DNA of 64,000 nucleotides from Sipunculus nudus (GCA_026874595.1 CM049316.1:2232001-2296000), one strand, 5' to 3'. Shown: positions 22,674 through 48,211, counted from the stretch's first letter. Numbers and translations are program-made. Notes: generated by a model not told the origin, from the sequence alone.

Positions 22674-22996
22674 AAACAGAAAAGAACTATTTCCAAATAG
22701 AAAAAGAAATGTTGGCGATAGTGTTTGCGACAGAGAAATTTCACAAGTATATTTTTGGCCAGGAAGTACAAGTACAAAGTGACCATAAGCCACTTGAAAC
22801 AATCTTTAGGAAGCCCATACAGAAAGCATCACCTAGGCTGCAACTCATGATGTTGAGACTTTTGAGATATAATTTGAATGTAAAATATGTACCTGGCTCA
22901 AAGTTGTACATTGCAGACACTTTGTCGCGCGCACATCGGAAAACATCTGATGAGATTGAGGATACACAGAGAGAGATAAATACGTGTTCATGGTAA
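22674..22996 (+). pseudogene. Ty3/Gypsy RNase H, C-terminal part
   Basis: Continues the RNase H after the solo LTR: EKEMLAIVFATEKFHKYIFG, VQSDHKPLETIF, then the family end motif YVPGSKLYIADTLSRA. The frame ends at 22996. Intact motifs show it belongs with the domain cut at 21538. Confidence 0.88.
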
Positions 22997-23868
22997 ATTG
23001 AAAACCTCCCAGTTAGTGAAGGCAGAAAGCAATACAAGATGCAACATAGAAGGATGAAACACTGTGTAAACTGAAAACTCAGATACAGTTAGGATTGCCA
23101 GAGGCCAAGAGAAAAACATGCATCTCTCAGACCATATTGGGGAATACGTCATTTATGCATGACCAAATGCAAGGCAAGAGCCAGATCGGTAATGTAGTGG
23201 CCGGGAATATCTAGAGATATTGAGAACACTGTGTCTTCTTGTAGTGCATGTGCCGAATACCAGAGACAAAACACCACAGAGCCGTTAATTCCACACAAAG
23301 TTCCGGATAGACCGTGGGAAACACTTGGATGTGATTTGTTTGAGTTCGGTAAACAGGACTATCTATTAGTGGTCGACTACTACTCGAAGTATCCAGAAAT
23401 ATGTAAGTTAGAGAATAAGACAGCCAGAGTAGTGAGTCAACATCTCAAAACCATCTTTAGTAATCATGGCATACCAGAGACAGTTGTAGCTGACAACATG
23501 CCATTTCAAAGTCAAGAAATACACTCATTTGCTGATGAGTGGGGCTTTACAGTGAAAACCCAAGGTACCCTCAGTCTAATGGAAAGAGTGAGAGGGCTAT
23601 AGGGACAGTCAAACAGCTTATGCGCAAAGCACTTAAATCAGGCACAAGTCCAGAATTAGCTCTACTGGCGTATCGCAACACTCCAGTGTCTGATTTACAG
23701 CACTCGCCTCCACAGCTACTGATGAGCCGTATGCTCAGAGAGAAATTACCTGTCTCAGCAAAACTGTTAATGCCAAAAGTTGTTAAAGACGCATCATCTA
23801 AGGTGAAACAGCGTCAAAATAAACAGAAAGCATACTACGATCGTGGCACGAGGGTAATAATGTGGTGT
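22997..23868 (+). pseudogene. Ty3/Gypsy integrase, broken
   Basis: The zinc-binding end is degraded before CSACAEYQ at 23240. The catalytic core begins DRPWETLGCDLFEF (first Asp) and continues LLVVDYYSKYPEI. The second Asp is in TVVADNMPFQSQE, where the family has DNG. A frameshift near 23560 leads into PQSNGKSERAIGTVKQLMRK (catalytic Glu in SNGKSE) and AYRNTPVSDLQHSP. The coding similarity stops at about 23850, next to a tandem duplication, and no 3' LTR follows. Confidence 0.88.
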
Positions 23869-24175
23869 GAGAGACTGGTGCTTTCTGTTTCGCCGCGCCT
23901 TGTTGTTATATCGTTAATAAATGGTAACGTTTCAAAGCCTGCGCTTCTTTTTTTGTTGCGTTGCAAACACAGGAGAATTACATAATTCCAAATGTATTTC
24001 TTAATCCGGTGTAAAGCACCATCTGAACCGCATAGAGACTGGTGCTTTCTGTTTCGCCGCGCCTTGTTGTTATATCATTAATAAATGGTTACTTTCAAAG
24101 CCTGCGCTTCTTTTTTTGTTGCGTTGCAAACACAGGAAAATTAGGTAAATCCAAATGTATTTCTTAATCCAATGA
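23869..24175. repeat. Tandem duplication, ~167-bp unit, two copies
   Basis: Two copies starting AGAGACTGGTGCTTTCTGTT lie at about 23869 and 24034. They are nearly identical except that the second lacks the last ~30 bases. It abuts the end of the Gypsy integrase. Origin unknown. Confidence 0.85.
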
Positions 24176-25369
24176 CAGATATATTTTTAGATATGTTGAC
24201 ACATTTGGCCAGTACTGTAGTGTTACTCTTCATCCATGGGGTCTTTCAATAAAAGTCATGAGTCCATAAAGCAATTCAGGTTTTCATGGTTTTTTTTTTA
24301 ATTTTAACAGCTGTGCAGTTACAAATATATATATATTCTAGATTTAAAGTAAAATTAACTTTATTGAATGAAATTATAAAAAATGTAGACCAGAACACAA
24401 ATGTGTTTTTAGAATTCATAGTCTGATATTTTGTTTTCATATAAAAATGTGCTTCAAGGGGTTAGAAACTTTGGGGTCACACTAACAGAAAAGTAAATCA
24501 CACGTTTCTTCATACTTGAACACATTTTACTCAGTCATTTTAAGCACATACGTATTACCGTAACCGTAAACTAGTGCTGGCATGTGGCATACCAAAAGAA
24601 AAAGGATGACGCACATTAACATACGGGGCACCAGAGTTCACCTAAACAATGACAAACTGATAACAATCATGGGATGAGGTCGAGAAGCTCATGTCACGTC
24701 TGTCGCCATATTTAATCAGTCTCTGAACTAATACTTACACTCAGCGCGGATTTAAACGTTTTCAAGTGCCCTGGCGCACAGTCCTGTATTCACGGCGCGT
24801 GTCCTCGGTACAAAACTTCATTTTCTGATGTATAAACAACATACTAGCAAACGAGATTCCCGAATAAGAGAAAATATGGCAAAGCAGGCGATTATACTCT
24901 TAGTTAACTTTCTGCATTTATCATCGATGCGAACCAAAGCCGAATATCGTAAATGTGTCAGCAATTGATGAAAATTGGTTAACTGCTGAATTTGTCTAAA
25001 AATTTATAAGAAGATATATTATAAGTAGTAAAATCACCAGATAAGGCATATATGACATACTGGGTATGTTTGATCACATTAAAATGGTCAGATCTGGGCT
25101 TTTTGACCCCCAAAACCCTTAAAAAGTTATATTGATAGTCATATATCCATGAAAAAATTTGTTAATGAGCAAATATTTGTAATTTTGGAGGCCATTTGGA
25201 ATGTCTGTAATTAAGAGAAGTTAGACATCATATGTAAAAATAATTGTCATTTTTGGATTCTAAGTCAAAATTCGCCATAGAAAGAACTAGTTTTAAAAAA
25301 GATTTCAGAAAAATTTCAAGGTTTGCCCAACCCTTATATAAGGTCATTACTGACATTCCTGTGTTAATA
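24176..25369. other. No gene recognised
   Basis: AT-rich with one more balanced stretch (24560-24830). No exon, RNA gene or element terminus could be supported. Confidence 0.45.
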
Positions 25370-25538
25370 AAGTTTGATAGGGATTCTATCTCACCATCAC
25401 ACTGAAACGGAGGATTCACGTGAGAGACACTGCGTGAGATAAAGAGAGATAAAGGGGTTAGGAAAACATCATTGCACATAGGCGGGACGTTAATCCTCCG
25501 TTCCAGTGTGATGGTGAGATAGAATCCCTATCGAACTT
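25370..25538. repeat. 47-bp near-perfect inverted repeat at the DIRS left end
   Basis: Arms 25370-25416 and 25492-25538 are inverse complements with only two mismatches, separated by about 75 bases. They contain GATGGTGAGATAGAATCCCT in the right arm. The loop includes the ACGTGAGAGACACTGCGTG segment that is inverted at the right end of the element. Confidence 0.88.
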
Positions 25539-25918
25539 CAACTTTCAGGTAAGTCTCGTTCAATTTTATAATTCTATCTCTTCGTCAATCACTGTCACTT
25601 CGGACCACGTGAGACTTGAAAGCTTGAGGCCACGTAATGACAAGGAGAACTTTTAAAAACACAATTTATTACCAATCACCAGCAACTAAGTTACACTCCA
25701 ACAGAACTAGAAAAAAAATATATATATATAGTAAAATAAAATTGTGGAATATACACTGTAAACCACATGTTAGATAATTACCAACTACACCTTTAATCTG
25801 ATAACTGTCTTTTAAAAATACAAAAGTATTATATATATGATGTAACATCAATAAGCAAGAGAACCTTTATAGATACATTACTGAAATTGAATTTAAGATA
25901 AACATATTTAAAATAGTC

Positions 25919-27137
25919 TCACTTATCTATATGAGTGTTCAAAAGTTTCTCTCCAAAAATGTCAGGGCTTGCAATTGGTTTATTATAGTATTTGGCAAAT
26001 GTCTGTGCATTTGTCCAACCCGTGCTTCTCATAATTTCATCAAATGGTAGTGAGGTTTTGTAAGCCGCAAAGGTAGCTGTTGCTCTGGTGCTGTGTGGCA
26101 AAAATTGTTCAGTATTTATCCCTGTACTTTGTAACACTGTTTTAACATACCTAGAGAGTGTGTCCTTGCTTGCAGCATGATTTGGTTTCATGTAACAAAT
26201 AAGCAATTTGTCACATTTCCTCAGTGAAGCTGTTGCTTTAATATAAGCCTGGATATGTTTCACAACACACAAGTCACTGTCATCAAAACTTTTAAATTCC
26301 AAAAAGTTTGATGATTTTTTCTACTGGTTTTTAATAGTTCTTTGATAATAAAAACACATGAAGAGTCTTTCAGAACCATATCTGACACTGAAAGTACATG
26401 CAAAGTCTGCAATCTTTGACCAGACAATAAAGCTTACAACATATTAAGTTTAAGGGCAAGTGATTTTAAACTAAGTCCTTCAAAACTATCCCTTTAAGAT
26501 ATTTTAAAACAATGCATACATCCCAAGTAATCACATAACGTGGCAGTGATGGACGCAATTTAAAAAATCCTCTCATGAACCTTGAGACATCAGGAGGACT
26601 ACCAAATTTGATACCAGGAAGGAAAATGACAGCAGAGAGAGCAGCCCTGGCAGTATTTACACCACTATATCCAACACCAGAGTTAAAGACGGTCATATAA
26701 AATCTAAAGCCTGTGAAATAGATGGATAAATGGGATTGATATGGTTTTTTTTTCGAAACAGTAAAGCTACCATTTTTTAGGTATGTCCCATACTGTTTGT
26801 TGGTATTTTGTGCCCATGACTGCATGAGGACATCCGTAACTTGTCCCGAAAAGCCCTTTGTTTCGTAATGTTTCCTGATAAGTGACACACCAGAAGGTCC
26901 AGCTTGCTCCACACGGGATGTTCCTGACCCGGGTGACCCGGTAACAACAACAAGTGCCTGTATTTGGGAATCAACCGAGGCTTGTCCACCAGCATGTTCA
27001 TCACTGTGGGGTACCAGTGCTGTGTTGGCCAGTTGGGGAGTACCATTAGAGCTTGGGCTTGGTTTTCTGTTAATTGTTGCAGTATTCTTGAAATAACACT
27101 GAAGAGAGAAAAAATGTAACTCTTTAATGAATGCCAA
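25919..27137 (-). pseudogene. DIRS tyrosine recombinase
   Basis: Site-specific recombinase that would integrate the circular DNA copy. The N-terminal half (27137-26466) contains QSWAQNTNKQYGTYLKNGS, a core-binding-like segment, and then RAALSAVIFLPG. The C-terminal half (26302-25919) carries HSTRATATFAAY (His-X2-Arg box), then STGWTNAQTFAKYYNKP with the nucleophilic Tyr pair. The halves are in different frames, and the stretch between 26466 and 26302 is degraded. It is the last gene of the element, 3' of RNase H. Confidence 0.88.
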
Positions 27138-27371
27138 CCTAAGCTAAATGCATCAACAGCAAAGTATTCAGGTTCTAGTCTTCAAGATACAAATTTATCT
27201 AGCTGTTTGTTCAGTCTTGAGGCAAAGAGGTCAGTATCAGGTGTAAAATCAAAATGTTCTTTCAATTTTTAAAGATTTTTGGATTTAACATCCACTTTGT
27301 CTCAGTTTTGTATTTGGCCCGTGATTCACGGTCAGCTGTGACATTTGATACCCCTGAGATATGAGGAGCAC

Positions 27372-27908
27372 TCAGCCATATGTTTCTCTGCCTGGCCCTT
27401 TCCCATATAGAACGTGCCACTTTATTGCACTGAAGTGAGTGGCTTGTTTAATGTATGTCAGAGCAGTCATGTTGTTCACCATTAATCTGATGTGCAGATA
27501 TGTCTTGTGATGGCAGAGGGACTGGAGACCAAAGAAGCATGCTTTCAGTTCTAATACATGGATGTTGAAAGAGTTTAGTTCAACAGCTGACCAGGGACCC
27601 CCTGCGGTTTTATCAGCGCACACTGGCCCCCAGGCTGTTCCGGATGCATCAGTATTAATGACCAGATCAGGCTTGCTTGTTGACACTGAGGCACAGGCAC
27701 CTTGCACATTAGTAACTCACCATCTCAAGTCATTAATTGCTGCTTCAGAAAAGGTCATTGGTAGGTCAAAGTTGCCCTTAGGTATTTTGACGGCCTGATA
27801 TTTTTCATTTTCCAACTGCCTATAATATAATGGACCAAAAGTAACAGCAGGAAAACTAGCCACCATCTGGTCAATGACATAACAGACGTCTCTGATTGTA
27901 ACACCCAT
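27372..27908 (-). pseudogene. DIRS RNase H domain
   Basis: NTDASGTAWGPVC supplies the first catalytic Asp and FNIHVLELKACFFGL the Glu. The third motif reads RLMVNNMTALTYIKQ, where the family usually has Asp-Asn, so the catalytic Asp appears to be Asn. The upstream part (27908-27717) with DVCYVIDQMVASFPAVTFGP and YRQLENEKYQA is the connection between RT and RNase H. Frames shift between the two. Confidence 0.82.
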
Positions 27909-28124
27909 AGGTGTTAGGCTGCCGATACATTCAGTAGGCTCACAAGTGTAACACTGATGCTATCACTAGATTTAAGCAATAAGTTTTTAACTGTTAATTT
28001 AAATTTATCAGCATTCTCTGGGGTCAATGAAACAGTCATTTTGTTAGAGTCTAAAATAAAACCCAAGAAAGTCAACCTTTGGAGTTGGACAGAGCATAGA
28101 CTTATCTGGTTGAATAAAAAATCC

Positions 28125-28830
28125 CTAAGAATCCAGTAATTTTACAGTTTCAGTGACATTGTTTTGACATTCTTGAAATGTGTCTCCTTGTAAATAGCAA
28201 TCATCCAAGTTATAAACAGACTGAAAACTTGATTTCCTCAGAGTTGAGTAAACAGGTTTAAGAAGATTTGTAAACTCTCGAGGTGCACTGGATAATCCAT
28301 TTGCAAAGCAAACATACTTGTAGCACTTCTCTTTCCATTCAAATTTCATGTTTTTTTGATGCAATTCATTAATTGGTACAGAATAGTATGCATCTTTTAA
28401 ATCAACTGAAGCCATAAAACAGTTTTGTGTCATCATGCGTAAAGCATAAGTAAAAGATTCCATTTTGAAATGATTATAATTAACAAATATGTTCAAATGA
28501 GAAAGGTTCAAAATAAGTCCGTGAGAACAATCTTTCTTAGGTCTGAGGAAACATTGGAGATGAACTCATCTGCCTCATGATTACATTCAACAATAACTCC
28601 CTTGTCCAGTAATTTAGCTATTTCAGTGTCAATGATGTTACATTCCTCTCTGTTGAAAGGGAGAATATTAGGTGGTCTGCACTGAACTGGATGATCTAAA
28701 AACTCAATTTTATATCCACTCACAGTTTGTAATAAATGAGAGTCAGATGTACTATTATTCCACTTATTTTTGTAGTGTTTTAACTGACCACCAGAAAAAC
28801 TATCATCCTGGTTGAGGACATACCTGTTTC
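28125..28830 (-). pseudogene. DIRS reverse transcriptase
   Basis: It begins with the DIRS-type N-terminal signature (WNNSTSDSHLLQTVSGYKIE) near 28780-28700, followed by DKGVIVECNHEADEFISNV. A frameshift at about 28530 follows, then FMASVDLKDAYYSVPI and FANGLSSAPREFTNLL. The active-site box is VYNLDDCYLQG, where the two Asp are present. The frame ends at 28125, next to the degraded RT/RNase H linker. Confidence 0.88.
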
Positions 28831-29397
28831 CGGATACCCGGTTTGTGTTTTACTGCTGATTCCGGGTTTTACTAGTCCATGCTTGTCTTGTCCTGTATTA
28901 TCGTCCTGCTAGTAAACGTGTGTTATGCAGACGTCTTGGTTATTGTTGTTCCACGCGTGTTAATGGGTTAGAACCTGCTAGTTCCTATTGTGTGTATGTC
29001 AGTATGACAGATTAAGGACAAACCTTTGTCTGCTTATAGACAAAATGTACTCAACACAATTTGCATAGTCAGTGTTTGATAAGGGTTCAGTAGTCAATTT
29101 TCTCACCTCATTTGTAGACTCACATGCACTGGCCTCTGCTGGTAGAGTCACTTCCTCTCCCCCTCCCCCTTTTTCCTGAAGCTGTTACTTGCGTGTCGGT
29201 TACCTCTTCCCCTCCCCTGTAGCTGATGGGTGAGATGGAACCGTCGCTGCGGGGGTAATGGTTTTTTGGGGGTTTCCAGCGTCCTTTCCAACAAGGTTGG
29301 CCTGTTTAATATCCTTTAATGTTGCATGTAAGTTGTCACCAAAAAGATTCCCTGTTACTGGTATGTTTGGGGAACATAACATGGAGTATTCTTTATT
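28831..29397 (-). other. DIRS gag-RT linker, degraded
   Basis: Lies between the RT and the gag-like frames of the DIRS element. Includes a GC-rich patch with CCGGATACCCGG near 28835 and short broken frames. No separate gene recognised. Confidence 0.4.
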
Positions 29398-30217
29398 TTA
29401 TGCTCCATGCATAAGTTCTCTGCGTTTCAGGGAGAGCTCATATGATGCATGTCCAATTAGAGCAACTGCATCCGATAGCTTTTTCACAGCATCCTCTTGA
29501 TTATTCATCCCTGATTTTCCAAGATTGCACAACAAAACATCTGAAACTTGTGCCATTGCGAAGGTGGCTTTCGTAAGGGCTTTCTGAACATGTGCCTTTC
29601 GTTTATCCTTTTTCAACTGAAACGCATTGAGTCGACGCAATACCTCAACATTCACACGAGGCACCATGCTTTTTTCAGTGTTTTTTTGGTGTGGCATAAC
29701 TCTCCTGTTTTTTCATCAACAGTTCACTTGACAGAGGTTTTGAGAACTTTTTATTGTAAATTTTTGCCAGTTTTTGGCACAATGTTGGGCCCACACAATT
29801 CCTCATCATCCAGATCATTATCGATAGATTCCAGTAAATCATCCGATGCGCCACCACCTTCAGAACATCCTGCTTCAATCCCATCCGCTATTTTTGAACG
29901 CAGGAGTACACTGATGTCATTATCATCATAATCATCATCATGATAAACATCAGCATGATCGCTTTCAACTTCAGACAAGGCTTTTCCTTGTTCTTTAGAA
30001 GTTAATGGGTTGCATTCACCCCTACGTTTTTTTTTGCTGGTGGTTGTCCATCAGCTTTTGTAGCCATGAGTTGACTGAAGCTAACAAAAGCATCTTTCAT
30101 CTCAGCCATTGACTGTTCCAGGCTTCGTAATGTAGCATTTGCAGGCTGAGATGTACCACCTGCATTATCTGCACATCCAGAGGCTGTTTTTCGATTTTCA
30201 TCAGCCATAATCAGCAA
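29398..30217 (-). pseudogene. DIRS gag-like protein, frameshifted
   Basis: It starts at about 30208 with MADENRKTASGCADNAGG and a MAEMKDAFVSFSQLM coiled stretch. It then shifts frame into an acidic segment (HADVYHDDDYDDNDISVLL; DLDDEELCGPNIVPKTGK) and again into MVPRVNVEVLRRLNAFQLKK. An acidic middle and a basic, Leu-rich C-terminal half are usual for DIRS gag. It is the first gene of the element. At least two frameshifts make it a pseudogene. Confidence 0.75.
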
Positions 30218-30488
30218 GGAAAATTACTTGCTGTAAAAAGCCTCAGTAAGACAAGAGCTTGACACACCCTCAGTAAGGGCGTGAAGATACGGATGTGAAG
30301 GGTAAACATGTGTACTCAGGAGCGGGGCCTGCAGTAGAATGATAGGAGCTGGACACGCAGTGTCTCTCACGTGGTCCGAAATAGAATTGGGCTGGTAAGC
30401 CTACTCGAGTCGTGATACAAGTAATATCGAGGAATGTTTCCCACTGGTCTTGCATCAGGTTACATTCATATTGTGGTAAACGGTCCAT

Positions 30489-30988
30489 AATCTCAATATT
30501 ATACTAAGAATGGTGAATTTACATAATAGTATACATGTGAGCTCACAACCCAAAATGAAATACCGTCTCCATGGATTCGGGTTATTCGCCTGCAAGCTGC
30601 CTGCGTCCTGTAACCCGTGCGAGCCATCCATGTGTTCATGCGGTCTTAAATTCAACAAACATGCCGAGAGATTTACCAGCTTCAAAGGAGACGGTTGTAT
30701 GCACCCCGTAACACATCCCCTCTTGAAAGCGTTTTATTTTAAGAATTAATTAATTATCCCACGCAAGTGCAGTTGGTAAAGGCACACTATTGGCGAATTA
30801 ATTGGTGGTAATAATTACTCAACAAAACTTTTCCGGTGGCATAGGCGCCATATAGGATGAGCACCCATTTGTCACGTCAGGGTTGAAGTAGGGTTGAGGG
30901 TTGATCCTTGATTCGAATGCATATCGGTGCCATACCAGTCCAGTTAATCAACCACTCCGCCAGTTGCCATGTGCATCCGATATATATA

Positions 30989-31041
<53 letters not shown>

Positions 31042-31528
31042 TTCCCCTCTGATATTATGTATGCTTGAACTAGGTCAAGTAAATAATCATATTACTTTTC
31101 ATTCGCTAACTGTAAAAAGGAAATTGTTTTCAACAGGACACGTACCTGCTACTTGTAATAAAATAACAAAAATAATTTAAAGAGGACTATTTTGTGTGGC
31201 GGTGTTATCCATAATACTGCATATTTGATTTTCCTCTTTTTTTAACTGGCACTATTTAACTTACGTGTTTTACGTAGCTTTCTAACAAAAATCGATTGTT
31301 ATTCGCCTTTTTCCCCCGATTGATTTCTTCGGGACGAAATAGTTGATTCTATCATACTTCACATAATGTAGTGACATCGGACTTTGCGACACACTCCCTG
31401 TTATTGAGTGAACTGGTCAGCGATACTTATGCGCCATGCTTATCTGCCGAAATAGAAAATTTCGTAAAGGAAAGTAAAAGGAGGCAGTAAACTGGATTTC
31501 CTAGACCTAAGTAAATTAATGCACTCAC
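30489..31528. other. No gene recognised; contains (TA)n
   Basis: 30500-30740 is more GC-balanced than its surroundings and open in two frames, but neither translation resembles a known family and no splice sites frame it. A (TA)n microsatellite occupies about 30978-31039. The expected next GPI exon after 31529 was looked for here and not found. Confidence 0.45.
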
Positions 31529-44881
<13,353 letters not shown>

Positions 44882-45371
44882 CTGAAATAAATGTACAGTT
44901 TACGTATATGAAAAATTCTTACTGTTGCGTGTCAACTCTAAAATGGCACATTTTAACCAGACGTACTACTCAAGAAGTGAGTGGAAATTACACAAATTCA
45001 ACGAAAACAGGTATATCTCTCCCTCCCTTTGGGCTTCCGATGCAAAAAAAATATTGAGGAGCAAAAATAGGCATTACTTCGAAATTCATATACTTCCACG
45101 GATTCGTTCTTAAAAGTTTAAGTTGGATCAGCAGAGGAAAAAGAAGGTTGAACGTGATGTTTTACCTACATTGATAAATAAATGGAGCTATCATTCAGAC
45201 ACCAACTGTGAACAAAACTGACCTAATGTCATACCCCCGAGGGGAATGGACGTCTTTTAAATGGTAAACCAAACCGACTGAAACTCACGCATATACTCCA
45301 AAAGATGAAAAAGAAATGAGTAAACAAAACAATAAAATATATTAAATACACTTACATTTCTCTGGAGAGGC

Positions 45372-45413
<42 letters not shown>

Positions 45414-46149
45414 TATACATTTATATAGATGATCACAAGATTCCACATAAACAAAATCACGAAGTCCTGTTTACTCCTCTATGTACACTGCACACGAATG
45501 TTCAATTGTTTACACGGCTTCTGATCACATGAACGTTGCGTGACATTGGAATGTCAGCTACTAGCTCAGTCAGGCCACACTGTGTACATACATAAGGATA
45601 CGCCAGCACTTCACGCCACTAACAGCGTTGTTCTTCACTGAAGTACGCGCTCGCCCTTCACGGCAAAGTCCAGAAAGCACTGACAAATAGGCTCATAGCC
45701 TTCTCTGTAGGAACAATTAAGTAATGTCTTTCATAGCAAATGTCACCTGTATTCATCCAACACTAAGTACCTGAATATGCCCCCGCACGACAACATTCAG
45801 TACCACTATCATTTCGCGTATGTATTGTCCTTACCTGTTACTGGACCCACTCAAGGTAAACACACATCGCCGGATTACCAGTCTTCGGTAATTATGATAT
45901 ACACTCCCAAGTCCGTTAGAGAGGTATCAACTGACGTTTTACGCTCAGGAACATCGCCTCCTGATCAGAACGCGCTGATCTAGGCGATTGTGAAGATTTT
46001 TCCATCATCCATGGCTTTTTATACGCTTGCTGACGTCACACATCCTGACCGTCTTCTGGTCAATCTTCTCACAGAATTATACGGCCTAATATTTACTGTA
46101 TGAATACCAAAATGGACACGCCACCAGAGACTAAACTAATATAAGATAT
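44882..46149. other. Region 5' of the first recognised GPI exon
   Basis: Should contain the GPI first exon or intron 1, but no exon encoding the N-terminus could be identified on the - strand. A (CA)n microsatellite lies at 45374-45409. A - strand stretch at about 45710-45640, after a CCTACAG acceptor, reads EGYEPICQCFLDFAVKGERV and might be an exon, but it matches nothing I can name. Confidence 0.35.
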
Positions 46150-47790
46150 TAACTTTCTTATAAAGGGTCAATAATTAATGGTCTTGTCAGCAGATGTCGC
46201 CTTCGGTCGGGGTTGGCCGAGAGCCGCAGCCAGCTTTAAACTTAAGTTTGTGCATGCGCATTTGATGCTTTTTCGGAAACGTTTCTCCATGATGTTGGCG
46301 CGCAGTTTCGCGCGAGAGATTATTTCTGATATTGGTGAGTTACTAAGAATTGTAACTGCATGTAAACTATGCCAAACGAAGACCGACTTGTGTCGTAAAC
46401 GTTTGATAAGGGTCTAGTTTGTTGTCATGTATTGTTTTGTCCATATTTTGAAGGTAAAGCTAACGTCGCTAAATCTCACAAAGATAGGCCAATGATTAAC
46501 CTGTTCATGTTATTTTACTTGTTGAGGGCGGATGCGAGTAAATAAGAGTAATTTCATCTCCGACCTGTGATTATACAGTATTATTAATGTCTGTTATACA
46601 CAACCTGCATGTGAGAGTTCCCATGAACGCAGCTGAAAAGCTCTGCTAAGGATATGACATGCTGCTTTTATTTGTCGATGTAAATTTGTCAGTTGATTAG
46701 GATTTTGCGACTATTTAGTTTGTAGTGTATCAAGCTGTCGAGTTCGGCAGTGACCTTGACTGATCTGAGGTTGGGCTACAGATCCAGTAGGCCGACACTA
46801 GTGTCAGTTTTGAATGATACACTTTAATCTATGACGTGGAGAGCAGTTATAATATATATGTTATATATGTTATGCCATTTAGTTTTGTTAATATCTGTAT
46901 TTAAATAATAAGAGTTTTTAGTGACATTTCATGTCCTTTATTAATAAATAATAGTTTGGAGGCATAAACACCAGTAGAAGCTTTCTATTGATTGAATGGA
47001 CATATAGGGGTATTCTAGTGGGTTAACTACAACATATGAATGTACATGTTATATGATGTTGTTATCAGGAGACAGTAGTGCTGATCCCACTTTATTTTAA
47101 TATGTCTCTGAAATAATAGCTGCATGTTTCACTAACATTCACACATATATATGGGGTTACGGTTGTAGGTGTCTGGTCAGCACATGGTCAGTCTACAGCA
47201 TTCAGTTGCCAGGCAGTTATGTGCTATGAGGTTCCCATGGAGGGATGGTATGCATTATGCTCATAGTTATTAAACCATGATTATTGTAGACATGGTGTGT
47301 TAATGGTGTTGCTGACATACTTAGTGTAATGAACCTATATGTATTTGAACTAAACATTGCACTTAATATAATATTGAGGACTGAACTATGTTTTCATATA
47401 TGTTTACTCTTTATAATTTTCCTATGAGTATATACATTTAATTTAGTAGCTTTATAAGGTTGTAAGGTTATTGTCACTTTACTTAGGCCAATACAGGGTG
47501 GCTTAATCAACAGTTTATGGTATTTACTTATAGACCTTCATTTGTGAATAATTGTAACTATTGTCTTTATTGTGTCATATCTACCGGTTTAATTAACAGT
47601 TCATGTTATGTACTTCATTTCATGGAGCTGTGACTAATACTGTTCATTGTATTTTTGTCTTATACAGGTGCCAACCACCTTTTTGTTTCACCTGTATTTC
47701 TGGTATTGTACCTGGGTTCGTCCGCCCTAAATAAGATGTGTTTGAATAAAACAGTCATCAAGTAGTATTGAGGTTGTGTTTTGACTTCCC
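46150..47790 (+). other. Possible compact two-exon transcription unit
   Basis: TATAAAG at 46158 is followed by a CpG-rich first exon ending at a GTGAGT donor (46334). A TTATACAG acceptor at about 47667 opens a second exon with AATAAA at 47745 and a stop 20 bases later. The joined frame stays open from the first exon to TAG at about 47764. The product resembles no family I recognise (contains REIISDIG and FLVLYLGSSALNK). It could be a non-coding RNA, a retroelement-derived unit or chance. Confidence 0.3.
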
Positions 47791-48096
47791 ACCCCTTACA
47801 TATAGGAACCGTCTAGATATGAATCGTTTCCAACGGAATTAAAACTGCACTGAAATCAACATCAAATGAGACACCTGGGTTCTCTAAACTAATTTATCAC
47901 GCTAACATCTAACTTTATACTCCATATTGCTGTATAATAAATTATAAAAACAGTCATCTGGTTATACTCCTTACTTGAATATGCAAAAAACTAAGTCACA
48001 GTTTTCTGGTGACACAAAAAACCTTGACTTTTTGACAGAAATGTAATGGTCATTATTTTACTAGGTTAACTTCTGTGGAATCACAGTGTAAATCCT

Positions 48097-48211
48097 ATTA
48101 CCATGGTAACGTCGTCATTTCCAGTGCCCGCAGTGTATTCGGTTGCCGTTATGCTTTGTCATATATAACGGAAATGTTTGGATCGTCAAAGAAAGTTCGA
48201 TCGTCTCGAAG
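48097..48211 (+). promoter_or_regulatory. RFX X-box-like motif and possible first coding exon
   Basis: ATTACCATGGTAAC (48097-48110) differs by one base from the RFX X-box palindrome GTTACCATGGTAAC. Sixty-odd bases downstream, ATG 48174 opens MFGSSKKVRSSR, ending at an AAG/GTAGGA donor at 48211. This could be the promoter and start of a + strand gene, since X-boxes often mark ciliary genes in animals. No further exon was recognised downstream in the window. Confidence 0.3.

Larger units (their letters stand above)
25370..30400 (-). mobile_element. DIRS-like tyrosine-recombinase retrotransposon, decayed
   Basis: On the - strand the order is gag-like (30217-29398), reverse transcriptase (about 28800-28125), RNase H (27908-27372) and tyrosine recombinase (27137-25919). 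This is the DIRS order, with no integrase or protease. Instead of direct LTRs there are inverted sequences: ACGTGAGAGACACTGCGTG near 25418 is the exact inverse of CACGCAGTGTCTCTCACGT near 30354, and TCGGACCACGTGAGA near 25600 pairs with the same right-hand region. All genes carry frameshifts or stops. Confidence 0.88.

Noticed and set aside
30455-30749. Possible exon with Cys-rich translation (PASCNPCEPSMCSCGLKF)
   Set aside because: Open on both strands, no splice sites in place and no recognisable family; left as unannotated sequence.
45257-45460. Small frame with a run of CVCVCV
   Set aside because: Translation of the (CA)n microsatellite at 45374-45409.
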